Shown: positions 35,411 through 44,811 of the stretch, in pieces
Position numbering within the stretch: position 1 is the first letter of the stretch
Layout: each line of letters opens with the position of its first letter
NCBI GenBank assembly: GCA_902619485.1
Contig: CACNEF010000002.1
Span: forward strand, 1-64,000
DNA: 64,000 nt
Direction of reading: 5' to 3'
From: an uncultured SAR116 cluster alpha proteobacterium
GTDB lineage: Bacteria; Pseudomonadota; Alphaproteobacteria; Puniceispirillales; Marisalimonadaceae
Translations under genes and position numbers: made by a program
Notes under the pieces: generated by a model
Told to the model about the DNA's origin: nothing
What the model saw: the letters and a program-made list of their open reading frames with translations, nothing else
Databases searched by the model: none

Positions 35411-36080
35411 ATTTTCTTATTCTTTTAGAGTAATCCAAGATACAACTTTGTAATATTACTTTATCAAAATCAGGCCACATTTGTGGTACAAACATCAACT
35501 CAGTATAAGCCAAATCCCATAGCAAAAAATTGGACAACCTCATTTCCCCACCTGTCCTTATTAATAAATCTGGATCTGGTAGATCTTTATTTAATGTATA
35601 TTTCTTAAAATCCTTTTCACTTATAGGTTTAAAATTTTTATTGTGAATTAAAATTTCATTAATTGCACAGATAATATCTAGTCTACCACCATAATTAAGA
35701 GCTAAGGTTATGACAACACCTTTGTTAGATTGTGACTTATTTTGAATTATTTGTATCTTATCTTTAATTTTTTTTTCAAAAGGCGCTAAATCACCAATAA
35801 ACCTAACTTTAAAATTTTTTTCATTAATTTTTGACAATGTATGGTCTAGAAATTCATTCAACAACCTCATTAAAAAAGAGATCTCTTTACTGGATCTTTT
35901 CCAATTTTCTGTTGAAAAAACAAATACTGTGAGAAATTTTAATTTAAACTCTTGAATGTTATTAATTATATTCCATAAATTTTCAGCACCTCTTTTATGA
36001 CCTTCATAAGATGGTAAATTATTAGCACTCGCCCAGCGTCTATTACCATCCATTATAATAGCTATATGATCTAATCTCAT
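35394..36080 (-). CDS. uppS: undecaprenyl diphosphate synthase
   Basis: UppS (cis-prenyltransferase) extends farnesyl diphosphate to the C55 carrier lipid for peptidoglycan and O-antigen. The 228-residue protein has HIAIIMDGNRRWA with the catalytic Asp (residue 11), HKRGAENL, FSTENWKRS, LALNYGGRLDI and RTGGEMRLSNFLLWDLAYTEL. Its length is slightly short but complete. The start ATG lies in the second copy of a 15-base tandem repeat that also spans the frr stop. Confidence 0.97.
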   Translation of the reverse strand: MRLDHIAIIMDGNRRWASANNLPSYEGHKRGAENLWNIINNIQEFKLKFLTVFVFSTENWKRSSKEISFLMRLLNEFLDHTLSKINEKNFKVRFIGDLAPFEKKIKDKIQIIQNKSQSNKGVVITLALNYGGRLDIICAINEILIHNKNFKPISEKDFKKYTLNKDLPDPDLLIRTGGEMRLSNFLLWDLAYTELMFVPQMWPDFDKVILQSCILDYSKRIRKYGGDN

Positions 36081-36105
36081 ATTTAATTATCTCATATTTA
36101 ATTAT
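36076..36105 (-). repeat. 15-base tandem duplication across the frr stop and uppS start
   Basis: On the minus strand ATAATTAAATATGAG occurs twice in direct succession (36105-36091 and 36090-36076). The first copy holds the frr stop TAA and then ATG-AGA-TAA, a three-codon mini-ORF; the second holds the uppS start ATG. The two copies are identical. Confidence 0.9.
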
Positions 36106-36655
36106 CTAATATTTCTTTTTCTTTGTTTGAAAATACTTCATCAATATTGCTTATGATTTGATCTGTGAGTTGTTGAATTAATAATTCATCTTGATGTTTT
36201 TGATCTTCACTAATTTCACCATTTTTTTGAAGTTTTCGAACATTTTCAACACAATCTCTTCTGATGTTTCTCACTGCAATTTTTGAATTTTCTGCATATT
36301 TTGCCGCAACCTTAGTAATTTCTATTCTTCTTTCTTCAGATAAAGGTGGAATATTAATCCTAATTACATTACCTTCCACCATAGGATTAAGACCTAATGG
36401 GCTTTCTCGTATACTTTTTTCTGTTGCAGCTACTACAGTACTATCCCATACATTCACTAACAATAATCTAGCCTCAGGAACACTAATAGTACTGATCTGA
36501 TTAATAGGCATTAAACTTCCATAAGCATTAACATTTATTTGATCTAACATAGAAGAAGAAGCTCTTCCAATTCTCAGTCCACTTAAATCTTTTTTTAAAG
36601 AATCTATGGCTTTTTCCATTCGAGCTTTTATCTCATTAGATTTTAATTCAGTCAT
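36098..36655 (-). CDS. frr: ribosome recycling factor
   Basis: RRF, with EF-G, splits the ribosome after termination. The 185-residue protein has SLKKDLSGLRIGRASSSMLDQI, VNAYGSLMPINQISTISVPEARLL, NPMVEGNVIRINIPPLSEERR and the long C-terminal helices with AVRNIRRDCVE. Its length is standard. It lies 11 bases after pyrH, following the conserved rpsB-tsf-pyrH-frr order. Its stop codon is part of the tandem repeat shared with the uppS start. Confidence 0.98.
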   Translation of the reverse strand: MTELKSNEIKARMEKAIDSLKKDLSGLRIGRASSSMLDQINVNAYGSLMPINQISTISVPEARLLLVNVWDSTVVAATEKSIRESPLGLNPMVEGNVIRINIPPLSEERRIEITKVAAKYAENSKIAVRNIRRDCVENVRKLQKNGEISEDQKHQDELLIQQLTDQIISNIDEVFSNKEKEILDN

Positions 36656-36666
36656 AAAAATTACTC

Positions 36667-37383
36667 CTAACCAGAAATTAGAGTGAAAGAACCTTCACCT
36701 CTTAAAACTTTTGTAAGATTTCTATTCTTATTTATAGAACAAACTAAAATTGGTATTTTGTTTTCTCTAGCTAAAGATATTGCTGATGCATCCATAACTT
36801 TAAGATCTTTACTTAATACATCAAGATAATTAAGATTTTTAAATTTAATAGCATTTTTATCTTTTTTGGGATCAGCAGAATATACTCCATCAACAAGAGT
36901 TGCTTTAATAATTGCGTCACAATTCATTTCTGATGCTCTAAGAGCAGCTGCTGTATCTGTAGTAAAATATGGATTACCGGTTCCAGCAGCAAATATTACT
37001 ACTCTTCCTTTTTCCATATGTCTCTTTGCTCTTCTTCTAATATATTGTTCACAAACTGCAGAAATTGGCAATGCAGATTGAACTCTTGTTTGTATCCCAA
37101 TTTTCTCCATAGCATTTTGAATAGCCAAGCTGTTCATAACAGTAGCTAGCATACCCATGTAATCACCAGTAGCTCTATCCATTCCGTTTTGTGTATTTGA
37201 TATACCTCTATAAATATTGCCACCACCAACTACTATACATAACTGAATACCTAATTTAACAACTTCATGAATTTGATTTGCGAATGACTTTACAACAGAG
37301 GTATTTATACCAAAAGAGTCATCTCCCATTAAAGATTCACCAGATATTTTGAGAAGAATTTTTTTCCAATTAAATTTATTCAA
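36667..37383 (-). CDS. pyrH: uridylate kinase
   Basis: PyrH phosphorylates UMP to UDP. The 238-residue amino-acid-kinase-fold protein has [14 protein letters not shown] at the N-terminus, [55 protein letters not shown] and the [14 protein letters not shown] nucleotide loop. It is a member of the rpsB-tsf-pyrH-frr cluster, 22 bases after tsf. Confidence 0.98.
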   Translation of the reverse strand: MNKFNWKKILLKISGESLMGDDSFGINTSVVKSFANQIHEVVKLGIQLCIVVGGGNIYRGISNTQNGMDRATGDYMGMLATVMNSLAIQNAMEKIGIQTRVQSALPISAVCEQYIRRRAKRHMEKGRVVIFAAGTGNPYFTTDTAAALRASEMNCDAIIKATLVDGVYSADPKKDKNAIKFKNLNYLDVLSKDLKVMDASAISLARENKIPILVCSINKNRNLTKVLRGEGSFTLISG

Positions 37384-37405
37384 AACTTTTCCTGATTTTT
37401 TTTAA

Positions 37406-38332
37406 CTACTTCATACCAGCTGTTGCAGCTACTTCAGCTGCAAAATCATTTTCAGCTACCTCTATTCCTTCACCTAATTTTAGTATTTTAAAATCCTTTA
37501 TACGTACTTGTGTACCAAGATCATTGGATAATTTTTTTATGATATCTTTGATTTTGGTTTCGCCGTCAATTACAGAAATTTGTTCGTTTAAAACCACTTC
37601 TTGAAAAAACTTTTGCAATCTACCCTGAACCATTTTTTCTGCAATTTCTTTAGGCTTTCCTGATGACATTGCTTGATCAATTAGAACTTCTTTTTCTCTT
37701 TCTACTAAATCATTGTCAAGATCGTCAATATTTATTGATTTAGGAGAAGTAGCCGCAATATGCATAGCAATTTGTTTTCCTACACTTGATAACTGATCTT
37801 CTTTTGCTTGGGATTCAATAGCGACTATTACTCCTAGCTTTCCAAGATCTTCTGTTATTTTATTATGAATATATGAAACTAAAATACCTTCTGAAATCTC
37901 AAGATATTCTACTCGTCTAATATTCATATTTTCACCAATAGTAGCAATGTTGTTGTTAAGTTCTTGATCAACAGATCTATCTGTATCAGGAAAAGGCAAT
38001 TTTTTTAAAGTATTAATGTCAGATTTATGAGAAAGAACTAAATTACTGCAACTTTTAACAAAATTTTGAAATAATTCATTTCTTGCAACAAAATCTGTTT
38101 CGGAGTTAATTTCAACCATGGCTCCCTGAACACCATTGATACTTACACCAATTAAACCTTCAGCTGCAACTCTACCAGATTTTTTTGCAACAGCAGATAA
38201 TCCTTGTTTTCTAAGCCAATCAATTGCATCTTCCATGTTTCCGTTAGATTTAACTAAAGCTTTTTTACAGTCCATCATGCCTGCACCACTTTTTTCTCTT
38301 AATTCTTTAACCATAGATGCTGACAAAGTCAT
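37406..38332 (-). CDS. tsf: elongation factor Ts
   Basis: EF-Ts recycles GDP-bound EF-Tu. The 308-residue protein has the N-terminal UBA-like VKELREKSGAGMMDCKKAL with WLRKQGLSAVAKKSGRVAAEGL, the TDFVARNE motif that inserts into EF-Tu (in SETDFVARNELF), and HIAATSPKSI in the core. The C-terminal end is normal for the 300-residue class. It follows rpsB by 59 bases and is expected to share its regulation by S2. Confidence 0.98.
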   Translation of the reverse strand: MTLSASMVKELREKSGAGMMDCKKALVKSNGNMEDAIDWLRKQGLSAVAKKSGRVAAEGLIGVSINGVQGAMVEINSETDFVARNELFQNFVKSCSNLVLSHKSDINTLKKLPFPDTDRSVDQELNNNIATIGENMNIRRVEYLEISEGILVSYIHNKITEDLGKLGVIVAIESQAKEDQLSSVGKQIAMHIAATSPKSINIDDLDNDLVEREKEVLIDQAMSSGKPKEIAEKMVQGRLQKFFQEVVLNEQISVIDGETKIKDIIKKLSNDLGTQVRIKDFKILKLGEGIEVAENDFAAEVAATAGMK

Positions 38333-38391
38333 GATTTTTCCTTTCTATACTATTTATTCTTATTAGTAGATTCATGGGTTAATTTAATAAT

Positions 38392-39273
38392 TTAATCATT
38401 TTTAATGGAAACGTCTTCATTGGAATCCTCTTCACTTGAAACTTTAGTATCAATATCTTTACTACTTGTAGTGTCTTCAATTATATCAACATCATCAGCT
38501 TTATTTTCAATTGGAGCGTTATCTAATGATTTTTCTTCTACTATATTATCTGACTCACCAATGTCAGCACCACTTTCTTGTAAACTAGTCTCTAATCCTT
38601 TCAATACTGACGCAGCAATTAAATCACAGTATAAGGAGATTGCTCTTAATGCATCATCATTTCCAGGTATTGGATAATCTACATTAGATGGGTTAGTATT
38701 AGTGTCGCATATTGCAATAACTGGTATATTTAAATTATTGGCTTCCAAAACTGCAATAGCCTCTTTGTTAGTATCTATCACAAATAGTGCATCAGGTATA
38801 CCATTCATGTCTTTAATACCGCCTAGGGTTAAATCTAGCTTTTCTTTTTGCCTCTCTATATTAAGTCTTTCTTTCTTAGTTAAATTATTAATTTCCCCAG
38901 ATGAAATTCTATCTTCTAAATTTTTTAGTTTTTTAATAGATTTTGACACGGTCTCCCAATTCGTTAACATGCCTCCTAACCATCTATGATTAACATAATA
39001 TTGTCCACAATTAGAAGCTGCTTGTGCAATTAAATCAGAAGCAGAACGTTTTGTTCCTACAAATAGAAATTTTCCTCCATTTTTGGCAATTGATTGTATC
39101 GCTTCCAATGCTTCATACAACATAGGAACAGTCTTTTCTAAATTAATTATATGAATGCTGTTTCTTTTACCAAATATATATGGTGCCATCTTAGGGTTCC
39201 ATCTTCTAGTATGATGACCAAAATGAACTCCAGCTTCTAGCAATTGACGCATTGTAAACGTAGGTATTGACAT
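38392..39273 (-). CDS. rpsB: 30S ribosomal protein S2
   Basis: S2 is a late-assembling small-subunit protein. The 293-residue protein starts [27 protein letters not shown] and shows VDTNKEA-type [12 protein letters not shown] and [16 protein letters not shown]. After about residue 225 comes an extension of about 65 residues made mainly of Asp, Glu and Ser (for example [16 protein letters not shown]), longer than in E. coli and probably flexible. An SD-like AAAAGG precedes the ATG, and a possible pseudoknot lies just upstream of it. Confidence 0.98.
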   Translation of the reverse strand: MSIPTFTMRQLLEAGVHFGHHTRRWNPKMAPYIFGKRNSIHIINLEKTVPMLYEALEAIQSIAKNGGKFLFVGTKRSASDLIAQAASNCGQYYVNHRWLGGMLTNWETVSKSIKKLKNLEDRISSGEINNLTKKERLNIERQKEKLDLTLGGIKDMNGIPDALFVIDTNKEAIAVLEANNLNIPVIAICDTNTNPSNVDYPIPGNDDALRAISLYCDLIAASVLKGLETSLQESGADIGESDNIVEEKSLDNAPIENKADDVDIIEDTTSSKDIDTKVSSEEDSNEDVSIKND

Positions 39274-39286
39274 GATTAATCCTTTT

Positions 39287-39345
39287 ACCGGTTAATGTTA
39301 AAGTAATGTCTACGAACACCGGATGGTTTAAAAACCAAACATTAC
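39287..39345 (-). promoter_or_regulatory. candidate rpsB mRNA leader pseudoknot (S2 autoregulatory site)
   Basis: On the minus strand, in order: GTAATGT (39345-39339), CCGGT (39322-39318), ACATTAC (39309-39303), ACCGG (39292-39288). The first and third are complementary over 7 bases and the second and fourth over 5, interleaved as in an H-type pseudoknot. A further GGTT-TTTA-AACC hairpin lies in loop 1. The structure ends 14 bases before the rpsB ATG, next to the Shine-Dalgarno sequence. S2 is known to repress rpsB-tsf through a leader RNA in other proteobacteria, and structured rpsB leaders are known in marine alphaproteobacteria. A weak promoter-like pair (TTGCAA, 17 bases, TAAGAG; 39387-39359) lies just upstream. 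Confidence 0.6.
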
Positions 39346-39407
39346 ACAAGATTTTTATCTCTTAGATTACTTTCATTAATTTTGCAAGTTTTAAAGTTAC
39401 TAGACAA

Positions 39408-42400
39408 TCAAGAAAATCTGAAGCGATCAATTCCACTTATTTTTGACAAATCATTAATAAATTTAGATGATAATTTTATATTTTCTTTAATTTTAATTTC
39501 AACCTGCTGTTCTTTATTGAAACTATTAATTAAAATATCTGAATGTCCAACTTCTAAAATTCTTAATAATGGAAGAAGTTGGTCTAAATATTTGTTAGTA
39601 TTTGTAAATAAAGTAATATTGTATTTATTATCTGAAATATAATCATTCAACAAACATATCCTTTTTGCAATGATCCTAGAAGTTTGATTATTTTCATTTT
39701 TAATTTCAGCATCAATTAAAATAAGATTTTTTTCTATTAAATAATCTTCATATTTAAACAAAACATCTGAAAATATATTTATGTCTAAGGAACCACTCAA
39801 ATCATTTAACTGAATTGATACCCATCTACCTCTGGGAGATTGTCTTTCTTGAATTTTAGTAATCAGACCGCATAATTTTATATTCTGTTTGATAAATTGT
39901 TCAGGTTTATTAAGTATTTCTATACTTCTTATAACATTCATTTTTGGTAAAATATTTGAATAAGTATCTAATGGATGGGCTGACAAATATAATCCAAGAG
40001 ATAAAAATTCATTATTTATACGTTCATGTAAACTCCATTCTATACTGTCTTGAAGCTTTATAAGTAGCTTATTCGAGTCATTATCATTAAATAAATTTGA
40101 TTGGTGAGATTTTTTTTCTTTTTCTATTGAATGAGAATAATTCAACATCAAATCAATTGATCTAAATAATTTATTCCTATTAGCTTCAATGTTGTCAAAA
40201 GCACCAGATTTTATTAGACTTTCAAATGATTTTTTTGTTATTAAACCGTAAGTTACCCTATTTAGAAAATCATCAATATTTTTAAATTTACCATCTTTAT
40301 CTCTAATTTGCACAATTTTTTTAATAGCATCGTTTCCAACGTTTTTTATAGAAGATAATGAGTATCTAATTCCAATTTCATAAGAAGAAATATCTTCAAT
40401 AAGAAACTCATAACTACTTTTATTGATACATGGTTGTAATATTTTCAAACCTAGTTTTTTTGCATCATCTACAAATAAAGATAATTTTTCCGTATTATTG
40501 TTTTCTACAGTCATCATAGAAACAAAAAACTCATGTATATAATTTGTTTTTATCCAGGCAGTTTGGTAAGCAATTAAAGCATAGGCAGCAGCATGTGATT
40601 TATTAAAACCATATCCAGCAAATGCAGCAATTTGATCAAATATTTCATTTGCTTTTTCTACACTTATTCCTCTTTTTTGTGTTCCATTTAAAAAAAATTT
40701 TTTTTGTTCAGCCATTTCTTCTTTGTCTTTTTTACCCATCGCTCTTCTTAAAATATCAGCTTTGCCCAATGAAAAGTCAGCTAATATTTGTGCAGCTCTT
40801 AAAACTTGTTCTTGATAGATAAATATTCCATATGTTTCTGCTAAAATAGTTTCTAAGGAAGGATGCATATAAACTATATTTTCTTTGCCATGTTTTCTAT
40901 TTATATAACTTGGTATATTTTCCATCGGACCTGGTCTGTATAACGAGACAACTGCAATTATATCCTCAAATCTGTCTGGTTTTAATCCAATTAGAACATC
41001 TTTCATTCCGGCAGATTCTAACTGAAATATACCAGTGGTAGAGCCGGTTGATAACATTTCATATGTTTTTTTATCATTTAACAATATTTTACTAAGATCA
41101 AAATTTTTATCCTTGAGCTTAATTAAATCTTCAGCTTTAGAAAGAACAGTTAAGGTTTTTAAGCCAAGAAAATCAAATTTTACAAGCCCAGCTTTTTCAA
41201 CAAATTTCATATTAAATTGGGTAGCTGGAATTTCATCTTCATTAAACTTATATAATGGTAGTAATTCATGAAGCGGCTTGTCTCCAATAACCAATCCTGC
41301 TGCGTGTGTGGAAACATGCCTATTTAACCCTTCAACATTGATGGCAGTTTCAATTAAATTGTTTACTTGTTCATTTTCAGATATTTCGGACTTAAGTACA
41401 TCATTCGTATCAACAGCTTCTTGAATTGTAATTGGTTTAGACGGGACAAAAGGTATTAATTTTGCAATTTTATCTACTTGGCCGTATGGCATTTCTAATA
41501 CTCTTCCAACATCTCGAATAGCTGCTTTTGCTTGAAGACTTCCAAAAGTAATTATTTGAGCAACCTTGTCCTTTCCATATCTATTTCTAACATAGTCAAT
41601 CACTTCCTCTCTTCTATCTTGACAAAAATCAACATCAAAATCAGGCATTGAAATACGTTCTGGATTTAGAAAACGTTCAAACAACAAGCCCCATCTTATA
41701 GGATCAAGGTCTGTGATACCCAATGACCAAGCGACTATTGATCCTGCCCCAGAACCACGACCAGGACCAACTGGAATATCGTTTTCTTTTGACCATTTTA
41801 TAAAATCGTAAACAATTAAAAAATAACCTGCAAAACCCATCTTATTAATTATTTCAAGTTCTTTATTAAGACGATTTTTATAATTATTTTTTTCATCATC
41901 AGAAAATTTATTTATTGACGAATTAAATCTTTCAATCAGACCCATAAAAGATATTTTTGAGAGATAATCAGCTTCAGAAATATTTTCTAAACCAGGATAT
42001 TTTGGCAAAATAGGATTTATTTCTTTTAAAAAGAAAGAACATCTTTTAGCAATTATTATAGTATTTTCAATCGCTTCTGGAATATCTTTAAATAACGATA
42101 TCATTTTTTTGGGGTCTTTTAGATAATGATCTTTAGTCAGTATTCTTCTATAATCTGATGAAATTGTAAGACCCTTATCAATACAGGTAAATACCCGATG
42201 GGCTTCAAATTTATCTTCATTTTGAAAAAAACAATCGTTTGTTGCAACTAATGGAATATCATATTCATATGCGAGATCTATTAAATTTTTTTCAGCAATT
42301 AATTGGCTTTTTACACCATGTCTTTGAAGCTCTACGTATAAATTGTCATTAAAAATATTTTTCAAATATTTTAATCGCTCTTTAACTAATTTTACGTTGT

Positions 42401-42833
42401 TTAAAGAAGCTGGTTTTCCTAAAAAACCATTTTCAATACCACCAGTTAGAAGTAAAAGACCTTCTCTATATTTTTCTAATTCAATTCCATTTAAAAACTT
42501 TTCATAATTTTCATTACTCGAAAACGAATTAGTTAAATAAAGTAAATTTCTATAACCTGTTTCATTTTTAGCTAGTAAAACAACTTCTCCAGTATCTTTA
42601 TCATCTCTTCCATTTTGACAAATATTTATTTGAATTCCAATTATAGGTTGAATGCCATTAGAAGTCATTTTTAAAGAAAATTCTAAAGCACCAAAAAGAT
42701 TGTTTGTATCAGTAATTGCTATTGCTGGTTGGTTATTTTCAATACAAAAATTTGATAAATCATTGAAGGATAACATTCCCTCAGCAAGCGAAAAATTCGA
42801 GTGTATTCGTAAGTGAATAAATAAATTTTTCAT
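39408..42833 (-). CDS. dnaE: DNA polymerase III alpha subunit
   Basis: This is the replicative polymerase subunit. The 1141-residue protein has an N-terminal PHP domain (HLRIHSNFSLAEGM, residues about 6-19), the palm with GPGRGSGAGSIVAW (about 358) and catalytic PDFDVDFCQDRR (about 395), GLVKFDFLGLKTL, GIFQLES and PGPMENIPSYINRK, fingers with DILRRAMGKK, then the helix-hairpin-helix and OB-fold (WVSIQLNDLSGSLDI) region. It is the DnaE1 type. The length is near normal (E. coli 1160), with a trimmed C-terminus. It lies between lolD (21 bases upstream) and rpsB. Confidence 0.97.
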   Translation of the reverse strand: MKNLFIHLRIHSNFSLAEGMLSFNDLSNFCIENNQPAIAITDTNNLFGALEFSLKMTSNGIQPIIGIQINICQNGRDDKDTGEVVLLAKNETGYRNLLYLTNSFSSNENYEKFLNGIELEKYREGLLLLTGGIENGFLGKPASLNNVKLVKERLKYLKNIFNDNLYVELQRHGVKSQLIAEKNLIDLAYEYDIPLVATNDCFFQNEDKFEAHRVFTCIDKGLTISSDYRRILTKDHYLKDPKKMISLFKDIPEAIENTIIIAKRCSFFLKEINPILPKYPGLENISEADYLSKISFMGLIERFNSSINKFSDDEKNNYKNRLNKELEIINKMGFAGYFLIVYDFIKWSKENDIPVGPGRGSGAGSIVAWSLGITDLDPIRWGLLFERFLNPERISMPDFDVDFCQDRREEVIDYVRNRYGKDKVAQIITFGSLQAKAAIRDVGRVLEMPYGQVDKIAKLIPFVPSKPITIQEAVDTNDVLKSEISENEQVNNLIETAINVEGLNRHVSTHAAGLVIGDKPLHELLPLYKFNEDEIPATQFNMKFVEKAGLVKFDFLGLKTLTVLSKAEDLIKLKDKNFDLSKILLNDKKTYEMLSTGSTTGIFQLESAGMKDVLIGLKPDRFEDIIAVVSLYRPGPMENIPSYINRKHGKENIVYMHPSLETILAETYGIFIYQEQVLRAAQILADFSLGKADILRRAMGKKDKEEMAEQKKFFLNGTQKRGISVEKANEIFDQIAAFAGYGFNKSHAAAYALIAYQTAWIKTNYIHEFFVSMMTVENNNTEKLSLFVDDAKKLGLKILQPCINKSSYEFLIEDISSYEIGIRYSLSSIKNVGNDAIKKIVQIRDKDGKFKNIDDFLNRVTYGLITKKSFESLIKSGAFDNIEANRNKLFRSIDLMLNYSHSIEKEKKSHQSNLFNDNDSNKLLIKLQDSIEWSLHERINNEFLSLGLYLSAHPLDTYSNILPKMNVIRSIEILNKPEQFIKQNIKLCGLITKIQERQSPRGRWVSIQLNDLSGSLDINIFSDVLFKYEDYLIEKNLILIDAEIKNENNQTSRIIAKRICLLNDYISDNKYNITLFTNTNKYLDQLLPLLRILEVGHSDILINSFNKEQQVEIKIKENIKLSSKFINDLSKISGIDRFRFS

Positions 42834-42854
42834 TTTTTAAATTTACATTTAAAA

Positions 42855-43550
42855 TTATTCATCGAAAACAGAACCATTTTTTAAAACTATTTTTCTGTCC
42901 ATTAGTTTTGCTAAATCACTATTATGGGTAGCAAAAATACAACTTATGTCTAATGACTTAACTAATTCGTATAAAATTTCAAATACGTTTTTAGCGCTAA
43001 TAGCATCTAAATTTCCTGTAGGTTCGTCAGCTAAGATTAAATTAGGAGAATTAGACAATGCTCTTGCAATAGCAACTCTTTGAGCCTCTCCACCAGACAA
43101 CTTTGCAGGCCTAAATTCAAGTCTGTTCTTCAAACCAAGAGCTGATAGTATTTCTTTCGATTTTTTTTCTGCTTCAATTTTAGATTTTCCCAAAATTAGT
43201 TGAGGTAACATAACATTCTCTAAAGCGGAAAATTCTTGAAAAAGACGATGTGACTGAAAGATAAATCCAATCTCAGCTCCTCTTAGAAATGTTTTACTGT
43301 CTTCACTTAATTTTGTACAATCATGTCCACTTAAACTAATTGATCCAGATGTGGGTTTTTCAAGCAATCCTGCAATATTTAATAAAGTTGATTTTCCAGT
43401 TCCACTAGGTCCAATTAAGGAAATCATTTCACCTTTCAAAACTTTAATATTTACGTTATTTAAAACTCTAATCTTTTGTGATTCTTGATTATATATATGA
43501 GAAATATTCTTTAAAATTAATAAATCTTTATTATCCAAAACACTACTCAT
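42855..43550 (-). CDS. lolD: lipoprotein-releasing ABC transporter ATPase LolD
   Basis: LolD powers extraction of lipoproteins from the inner membrane towards LolA. The 231-residue ABC ATPase has Walker A GPSGTGKSTLLNIAG (about residue 43), Q-loop FIFQSHRLFQEFSALENV, signature LSGGEAQRVAIARAL and Walker B LILADEPTGNLD, then the switch His in CIFATHN. The start overlaps the lolC end by 8 bases, consistent with a lolC-lolD complex in equimolar use. Confidence 0.96.
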   Translation of the reverse strand: MSSVLDNKDLLILKNISHIYNQESQKIRVLNNVNIKVLKGEMISLIGPSGTGKSTLLNIAGLLEKPTSGSISLSGHDCTKLSEDSKTFLRGAEIGFIFQSHRLFQEFSALENVMLPQLILGKSKIEAEKKSKEILSALGLKNRLEFRPAKLSGGEAQRVAIARALSNSPNLILADEPTGNLDAISAKNVFEILYELVKSLDISCIFATHNSDLAKLMDRKIVLKNGSVFDE

Positions 43551-44811
43551 ATCGCAATGCCTCTGCTGGAGATATTTTTGATGCTTTCCAAGCAGGAAAC
43601 ATACTTGCTATTAAAGTTAAGGAAATAGATAATCCCATAACAATTAAAACTTCATTAAAATTTATATTTGAAGGTAATTTAGATAAAAAATAAATCTGAG
43701 CAGAGAATAATTCTTGCCCAAAAAGAGATGATACAAAATTTCTGATTGTTTCAATATTTATAGATACAATAGTGCCTAAAATTGCTCCTATAATTGTGCC
43801 TATAATACCAATAATAGAACCTGTTAACAAAAAAATTCTTAGAATAAAATGTTTAGAAGCGCCCATTGTCCTCATTAGAGCAATATCAGACTTTTTTGTT
43901 TGAACTAGCATTATCATGGATGATATTATATTGAATGTTGCGACAAGAATTATTAACGTCAATATCACAAACATTACGTTTTTTTCTACATCTAGAGCAT
44001 TCATAAAAGATGAGTTTCTTTTTTTCCACTCAATTATTGTCAAATTTTCATCTAATTTAGAACTTAAATCATTATAAACATCTTGAGTTGTTTTTGAATC
44101 ATCTAAAAAAATTTCAATGCCGTGAGCAATTTGTTTAATTGACAAAAATTTTTCAGCTTTTTCCCATGGTATAAAAATAAAGTTATTGTCATATTCATAC
44201 ATACCAACATCAAAAAACCCACCAACCATAAAGTTTTGTTTGATTGGTAATACACCAATCGCAGTCTCCATAACGTTCGGAGAAATAAGAGATATATAAT
44301 CACCTACTCTTAAATTTAATCTTTGAGCAAGCCTATATCCTAATATTATATTTTTTTTTATTTTGAAATTATTAATAGCAGCGTTGTCGAGAGAATTCCA
44401 TAGTAATTTTTTAGCTGGTAAATCTGACCATTTTGTACCTCTAACAATAATTCCTGAGATAGAATTCTTAGTTTTGGCAAGAGCTTGCCCTTCCAAATAA
44501 GGCGTGACAGCAACAACATTTTGTGTATCTGAAATTTGACGTACTATTTTATTATAATTTTCAATTGATAATCCATTTTTTTGATAAACGATCAAATGAC
44601 CATTTATTCCTAATATTCTGTCAACTAATTCTTTTCGGAAACCATTCATCACTGACATTACTACAATTAAAGTAGCTACACCTAAAACAATGCCAACAAG
44701 AGAAAACCAGGCTGAAACTGAGATAAAACCCTCAACTCGCCTAGATTTAATATACCTTAAGGCAATAGTTCTCTCAGTTTCATTAAAAATAAAATTACTC
44801 ATATGCTTCAT
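43543..44811 (-). CDS. lolC: lipoprotein-releasing system permease LolC/LolE
   Basis: This is the membrane subunit of the Lol extractor. The 422-residue protein has the family start [46 protein letters not shown] (first helix about residues 30-55), a large periplasmic domain, and three C-terminal helices with VAAFNI-like [30 protein letters not shown] and AMFPAW-type [21 protein letters not shown]. As only one permease gene is present, it probably forms a homodimer, as in many alphaproteobacteria. Its ATG overlaps the proS stop (ATGA). Confidence 0.94.
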   Translation of the reverse strand: MKHMSNFIFNETERTIALRYIKSRRVEGFISVSAWFSLVGIVLGVATLIVVMSVMNGFRKELVDRILGINGHLIVYQKNGLSIENYNKIVRQISDTQNVVAVTPYLEGQALAKTKNSISGIIVRGTKWSDLPAKKLLWNSLDNAAINNFKIKKNIILGYRLAQRLNLRVGDYISLISPNVMETAIGVLPIKQNFMVGGFFDVGMYEYDNNFIFIPWEKAEKFLSIKQIAHGIEIFLDDSKTTQDVYNDLSSKLDENLTIIEWKKRNSSFMNALDVEKNVMFVILTLIILVATFNIISSMIMLVQTKKSDIALMRTMGASKHFILRIFLLTGSIIGIIGTIIGAILGTIVSINIETIRNFVSSLFGQELFSAQIYFLSKLPSNINFNEVLIVMGLSISLTLIASMFPAWKASKISPAEALRYE

